Under the pieces are notes generated by a model. The model did not search any database, was not told the origin of the DNA, and was given only the letters and a program-made list of their open reading frames with translations. The translations under genes and the position numbers were made by a program. This document shows positions 60,496 to 64,000 of a stretch of 64,000 nucleotides of DNA, in pieces (within the stretch, counting starts at the first letter, position 1; every line of letters starts with the position of its first letter). This DNA is from UBA1664 sp964531715 (lineage in GTDB: Bacteria > Pseudomonadota > Alphaproteobacteria > Micavibrionales > UBA1664), in the NCBI GenBank assembly GCA_964531715.1, contig CAZHEE010000002.1:112770-176769 (forward strand). Reading direction: 5' to 3'.

Positions 60496-61551
60496 ATGCA
60501 AACAGTATCTCAAATCGAAAACCTATGCGATTTCACTCAAGTGACAAATTCAGGCGATGAGCCTTCAGAAAACCATCGCTGGTCATACGGTAAGCGTCTT
60601 GCTTGGTTTTTTGGTCAAAAAAACAATAAAATAAGAAGCGCAAAAATCATATGGGATCGTGTTGCGCAAGCCTGCCAATCAAATCCGCGCATGAGAATGC
60701 GTCATTATGGCTTTGTCAATAAACCTTTTCTCAAAGCTGAAGACTATAAAGATCCATCCAACCAACTTCATTTTGTAGAGGTTGGTGATTTTAGCAATGG
60801 GCGCCCTGTTATCGTTCTCATCGCCGGCGTTCATGGCTATGAGCCAAGTGGCGTAGCTGCACTTGTACAAACTCTAAAAGAAGGTGAGCTTGAACCTTAT
60901 TTAAAAGATTTTAATTTTGCCGTCTTTCCGCTTGTATCACCTTGGGCATTTGAACATGATCATCGCTATAACGCTTTTGCCGAGGATGTCAATCGTACCA
61001 ACCCACTGCAAGATGAGATGCATTTTTTGTTAGAAACCCTTAAGCGTATACAAAAGCAAGCCCCGATTCTCATGGCGCTGGATTTCCACGAAACGCCACA
61101 TGAGCGCGATAAAGTCCTCCGCCTTACGCGCGCCAGTATGGAAGGCACAAAACGCCCGAGCGATGAGGCCCTCAATAAATTCGTCAATGGCTTTCATATG
61201 ATGGTGACAGATAGTGATGACGCACATACCAAGCAAAAACGAAGAGATATAGGTCGTGAAATTTTTGATGCTTTGGAAGGACTCACCGATATTGCCTCAA
61301 ATGAAACAATTGCAGGCTACCCGAATGACAACGGCCTGGTTTTCGGCTCTGTCAAAGGCGCGACAGGTCGAAATGCTTTAAGCGCACTAGCATGGCATGT
61401 TTTTGTAACCGAAGTTGTACCGAACATACTCAATCCCTACGGCGCGGTTGCCGACCCTCAAGGGCATATGGGATTGCAAGATGCCGCCGATATTCAAAAA
61501 CAAGTTATGCGTACAGCCATTGAGCAAACAAAAGCGCGCCTTATTCACTAA
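60496..61551 (+). CDS. M14-family zinc carboxypeptidase-like protein
   Basis: A 351-residue protein with a zinc-binding H-x-x-E in IAGVHGYEPSGVAAL. The third His and substrate residues are in MALDFHETPHERD, and SPWAFEHDHRYNAF and EDVNRTNP precede it. The arrangement is that of M14 carboxypeptidases and the succinylglutamate desuccinylase/aspartoacylase branch. Candidate substrates are small peptides or N-acyl amino acids; the sequence does not decide. It sits between prs and rplY on the same strand. Confidence 0.8.
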   Translation: MQTVSQIENLCDFTQVTNSGDEPSENHRWSYGKRLAWFFGQKNNKIRSAKIIWDRVAQACQSNPRMRMRHYGFVNKPFLKAEDYKDPSNQLHFVEVGDFSNGRPVIVLIAGVHGYEPSGVAALVQTLKEGELEPYLKDFNFAVFPLVSPWAFEHDHRYNAFAEDVNRTNPLQDEMHFLLETLKRIQKQAPILMALDFHETPHERDKVLRLTRASMEGTKRPSDEALNKFVNGFHMMVTDSDDAHTKQKRRDIGREIFDALEGLTDIASNETIAGYPNDNGLVFGSVKGATGRNALSALAWHVFVTEVVPNILNPYGAVADPQGHMGLQDAADIQKQVMRTAIEQTKARLIH

Positions 61552-61645
61552 CCCTTTTTTCCTTGCATTTGCGCCTCGTATTTGCTTTAACTCTATTCGA
61601 TACGGCACCCCTGGAGGCCGTTAATTTAATATAAGGAAAAAGACC

Positions 61646-62314
61646 ATGTCACAAAGACTAGAGATGGCCGCGCAAATTCGTGAGGGGACAGGCAAGGGGA
61701 CCGCTCGAGCATTGCGCCGCGATAACAAAGTACCCGCCGTTATTTACGGTAATAAGCAGGCACCCGTTACAATCACGCTGGATGCCAAGGAAATCACGGT
61801 TGAATATCACAAAGGGAATCTCTTTACGTCCCTCATGAATATAAACGTTGATGGCAAGACCGAACTCGTACTTGCGCGTGATGTTCAAACCCATGTTGTG
61901 AAGGATAATATCCTCCATGTAGACTTGCTCCGCGTGTCCGAGAAAACAAAAATTACCGTTAATATTCCTGTTCACTTTACAGGGCATGACGAGTCCCCTG
62001 CCCTCAAAGACAAAGGAATTTTGAATACGGTTCGACATGAGGTTGAGCTACTCTGTAAGGCGACAGCCATTCCAGAATTTCTTGAGGTGAGCCTCGCCGG
62101 TAAAGATTATGGTGATACGGTGAATATCTCTGATGCATCAATGCCTGAAGGCGTCACGCCGGTGATTGATGATCGTGACTTTACAATTGCAACAATCATT
62201 GAGCCGAAGAAGGCTGAAGAAGTCGAGGAAAACACGGCAGAAGGCGATGACGTCGCGGCCGATGATGTCCCGTCATCAGAGCAAGATGGCGAAAACATCC
62301 CCGAAACCGAATAA
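61646..62314 (+). CDS. rplY: 50S ribosomal protein L25, CTC form
   Basis: The 222-residue long (CTC) form of L25, which binds 5S rRNA. The N-terminal L25 domain (about 1-95) starts with EMAAQIREGTGKGTARALRRDNKVPAVIYG. The TL5 C-terminal beta domain follows (about 98-190), then an acidic Glu/Asp-rich tail. An AAGGAAAAAG ribosome site precedes it. The usual downstream gene pth is absent; a terminator follows 23 bp after the stop. Confidence 0.96.
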   Translation: MSQRLEMAAQIREGTGKGTARALRRDNKVPAVIYGNKQAPVTITLDAKEITVEYHKGNLFTSLMNINVDGKTELVLARDVQTHVVKDNILHVDLLRVSEKTKITVNIPVHFTGHDESPALKDKGILNTVRHEVELLCKATAIPEFLEVSLAGKDYGDTVNISDASMPEGVTPVIDDRDFTIATIIEPKKAEEVEENTAEGDDVAADDVPSSEQDGENIPETE

Positions 62315-62336
62315 GCAAACCATCAGTCATTATTTT

Positions 62337-62362
62337 AACCCCGCATTTGATGCGGGGTTTTT
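62337..62362 (+). terminator. Rho-independent terminator of rplY
   Basis: Stem CCCCGCA/TGCGGGG with loop TTTGA, followed by TTTTT. It lies 23 bp after the rplY stop codon. Confidence 0.88.
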
Positions 62363-62391
62363 GACGAAGAGAGAGAAAAACTAAGAGCCTT

Positions 62392-62591
62392 CATTACAGG
62401 TTTTACGAAGTAAATACCTGTAATCAAGTTATATTATTTTTTTCCACGGATTAACACAAATTAACACAGATACAAACTCTGTGACCTCTGTGTCCTTTGT
62501 GGTTAAAAATATTAAGATCTCTATACTCGCATTGCTCGGTCGAGATGACAAAATTCTTTTCTGGATTGCATGATCAAGTCATGCAATGACG
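62392..62591. repeat. Composite repeat region: two inverted family A units around a family C unit
   Basis: The left unit (62392-62425, CATTACAGG...CCTGTAATC) and right unit (62562-62591, TGGATTGCA...TGCAATGACG) face each other as the pair around the GIY-YIG gene does. The interior (62441-62515) is another dispersed type, with ATTAACACA and the CTCTGTG words repeated. No gene is enclosed. The rest of the gap to 62670 contains a family C ending (CTTCGCGTTAGA near 62641) and no gene. Confidence 0.7.
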
Positions 62592-62670
62592 AACTTATAT
62601 AGTCTTCATCACCACTTCAAATCTTCGTAACTTCGCGTTAGACTGTAACCAGGATTACAGGAAGAAAACC

Positions 62671-62868
62671 ATGTCTGATTTGCTCAAAAACAGAGACATT
62701 ATTATAGAGCTGAAACCTGTCGGCTCCCTCATGCGAGTAAGTGTGATGGATACGGAAAGCCTCATCGAAATTATCATATCCGGCCCTGTCAATGCCCCTG
62801 AACATGTTCTCAAAACCAACGCCCTCAAGCGTTTGGAATATGTTTTAAAGCAAAAAAGGATTGTTTAA
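62671..62868 (+). CDS. Small protein of unknown function (possibly DUF6898-like)
   Basis: A 65-residue protein: IIIELKPVGSLMRVSVMDTESLIEIIISGPVNAP and a C-terminal helix LKRLEYVLKQKRI. The pattern (E-x-x-x-V-G-x-x-x-R-V-S-x-x-D...G-P) resembles a small alphaproteobacterial family that I recall only weakly as DUF6898. A good AGGAAG site precedes the ATG. It overlaps the convergent cutA by four bases. Confidence 0.55.
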   Translation: MSDLLKNRDIIIELKPVGSLMRVSVMDTESLIEIIISGPVNAPEHVLKTNALKRLEYVLKQKRIV

Positions 62869-63203
62869 ACGTTTTTTTGAACCAAAGAATGTTCTTCTAT
62901 CCAATTCATATAGTCCTCATAGCCATTGCTGACAGGTAACGCAACAATGCATGGACAATCATAAGAATGTAATTTAAGTACAGCTTTCTCTATCGCATCG
63001 AAATTATTTTCAACGGTTTTGAGAATAAGAACGGTTTCGCTTTCGGCGTTAATCGTTCCATCCCACCAATAAATTGATTCCATTTGCGGTAATATATTGC
63101 CACTGGCAACCAATCTTTCGGTTACACAATAGCCTGCAATTTTTCTTGCCTCTTGAACAGTCTTACAGGCAATATAAATGAATATGGCTTTTGTTTTTGA
63201 CAT
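62865..63203 (-). CDS. cutA: Divalent-cation tolerance protein CutA
   Basis: A 112-residue CutA1-fold protein, which forms trimers. Signature segments are the N-terminal IFIYIACKTVQEARKIAGYCV, ERLVASGNILPQMESIYWWDG, ETVLILKTVENNFDAIEKAV, LHSYDCPCIVALPVSNGYEDYMNWI. Family members are linked to copper tolerance in bacteria, though the true role is unclear. The last gene before the rRNA operon. Confidence 0.93.
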   Translation of the reverse strand: MSKTKAIFIYIACKTVQEARKIAGYCVTERLVASGNILPQMESIYWWDGTINAESETVLILKTVENNFDAIEKAVLKLHSYDCPCIVALPVSNGYEDYMNWIEEHSLVQKNV

Positions 63204-63240
63204 GGTAACAGCATGACATAAGCAATCTCACTGAACAACA

Positions 63241-63276
63241 AAAAACGCCGTTGGCGGTTAAGCCAAAGGCGTTTTT
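63241..63276 (-). terminator. Terminator of the rRNA operon
   Basis: Stem AAAAACGCC/GGCGTTTTT with an inner stem TTGGC/GCCAA. On the minus strand it ends in a T-run, about 80 bp downstream of the 5S gene. It can also act on plus-strand transcription. Confidence 0.75.
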
Positions 63277-63356
63277 ATTCTTATATTTCGTAATAGGTAA
63301 TAGACTCCGGCCTACTCGAAATGACGAGGCACGGAACATTATCAAACCGCTTTATG

Positions 63357-63473
63357 ATCTGGCGGTGACCTACTCTCCCGTGGCTTAAGCCAAAGTACCA
63401 TCGGCGCAGGTGGGTTTCACGGTCCAGTTCGAAATGGGATGGGGTGGTTCACCACCGCAATAGCCACCAGATC
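63357..63473 (-). rRNA. rrf: 5S ribosomal RNA
   Basis: The reverse complement reads as a bacterial 5S rRNA: closing stem ATCTGG(T)GG... with CCAGAT, internal CCATCCCATTTCGAACTGG, and GGTACTTTGGCTTAAGCC. The length is about 117 nt. Ends are set by the terminal stem and are good to a few bases. Confidence 0.95.
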
Positions 63474-63584
63474 ATGAAACGGTCTGATAATTCTGAAGTC
63501 AGAATCCAGAAAATCTGAAACCTGAATTCAGTATAATAGAGTAAAGCTCGTTACACGGTTCATCCGTGTAAACCATTATTCCGC

Positions 63585-63615
63585 TGGAGATCCTTTGGCC
63601 AAGCCAAAGGATGAC
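63585..63615. repeat. Family B palindromic repeat in the 23S-5S spacer
   Basis: TGGAGATCCTTTGGCCAAG followed by CCAAAGGATGAC forms a hairpin and matches the right half of the repeat inside the deaminase gene (25543-25611). The spacer 63474-63640 also has a hairpin ACACGG-TTCA-TCCGTGT (63553-63570), which may be an rRNA processing stem. Confidence 0.7.
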
Positions 63616-63640
63616 AAACATATAAACAATGCCCATATAT

Positions 63641-64000
<360 letters not shown>

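Overview
The window looks like a chromosomal segment of an alphaproteobacterium with moderate to low GC (judged by eye, not computed). The evidence is the gene set: the cell-cycle kinase CckA, the nucleoid protein GapR (DUF2312), the FtsZ-binding GST-fold protein FzlA, DUF1150 behind an Hsp20 gene, DUF2336, COQ9, a zf-CHCC protein, and a perfect CtrA-type box in front of flhF. I cannot place it more precisely than the class.

Layout. 1-30 kb is mostly housekeeping: prfA, ispG, a RodZ-like gene, ubiG, a VapBC-type module, etfBA, tsaB, nfuA, pgk, a proline iminopeptidase, an M48 lipoprotein protease, mgtE, pcm, flhB-cckA, lpdA, a CYTH-domain protein, a PfkB kinase, a deaminase-like gene and flhF-flhG-fliK-like. 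A tRNA-Val(GAC) at 30276-30350 is the attachment site of a 9.7-kb integrated element (30355-40053). The element carries a P4-type integrase, AlpA, small regulatory and membrane proteins, an old integrase remnant, a structured non-coding stretch, and a single-chain type IIG restriction-modification gene broken by two compensating frameshifts. 40-63 kb returns to core genes: tRNA-Ser, fzlA, an Hsp20 gene with a probable RNA thermometer, serB/serC, a branched-chain-amino-acid attenuator in front of two unknown genes, ctlX, lpxR, BrnTA, a UbiB/COQ8-like kinase, a sensor kinase, COQ9, gapR, sucC, prs, rplY and cutA. The window ends in the 5S and the 3' end of the 23S of an rRNA operon on the minus strand.

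How genes work together. UbiG, the UbiB-like kinase and COQ9 serve ubiquinone, which also receives electrons from the ETF encoded by etfBA. LpdA and SucC belong to 2-oxoacid/TCA metabolism, but their usual partners are not adjacent. FlhB, FlhF, FlhG and the FliK-like protein indicate a flagellum, probably under CtrA/CckA control.

The most unusual signal is a family of short palindromic repeats with asymmetric ends (TGGATT...AATGACG), present as singlets and as inverted doublets. Two inverted copies bracket a tiny GIY-YIG nuclease gene at 1.2-1.5 kb, and the left edge of the window appears to carry the first codons of a second GIY-YIG gene with the same palindrome just upstream. This resembles REP/RAYT systems, but with a GIY-YIG nuclease as candidate partner. 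A second repeat type has inserted in frame into a deaminase gene and also sits in the 23S-5S spacer. The Ile/Val/Leu leader peptide with competing hairpins upstream of two uncharacterised genes is the other candidate for a new regulatory unit.
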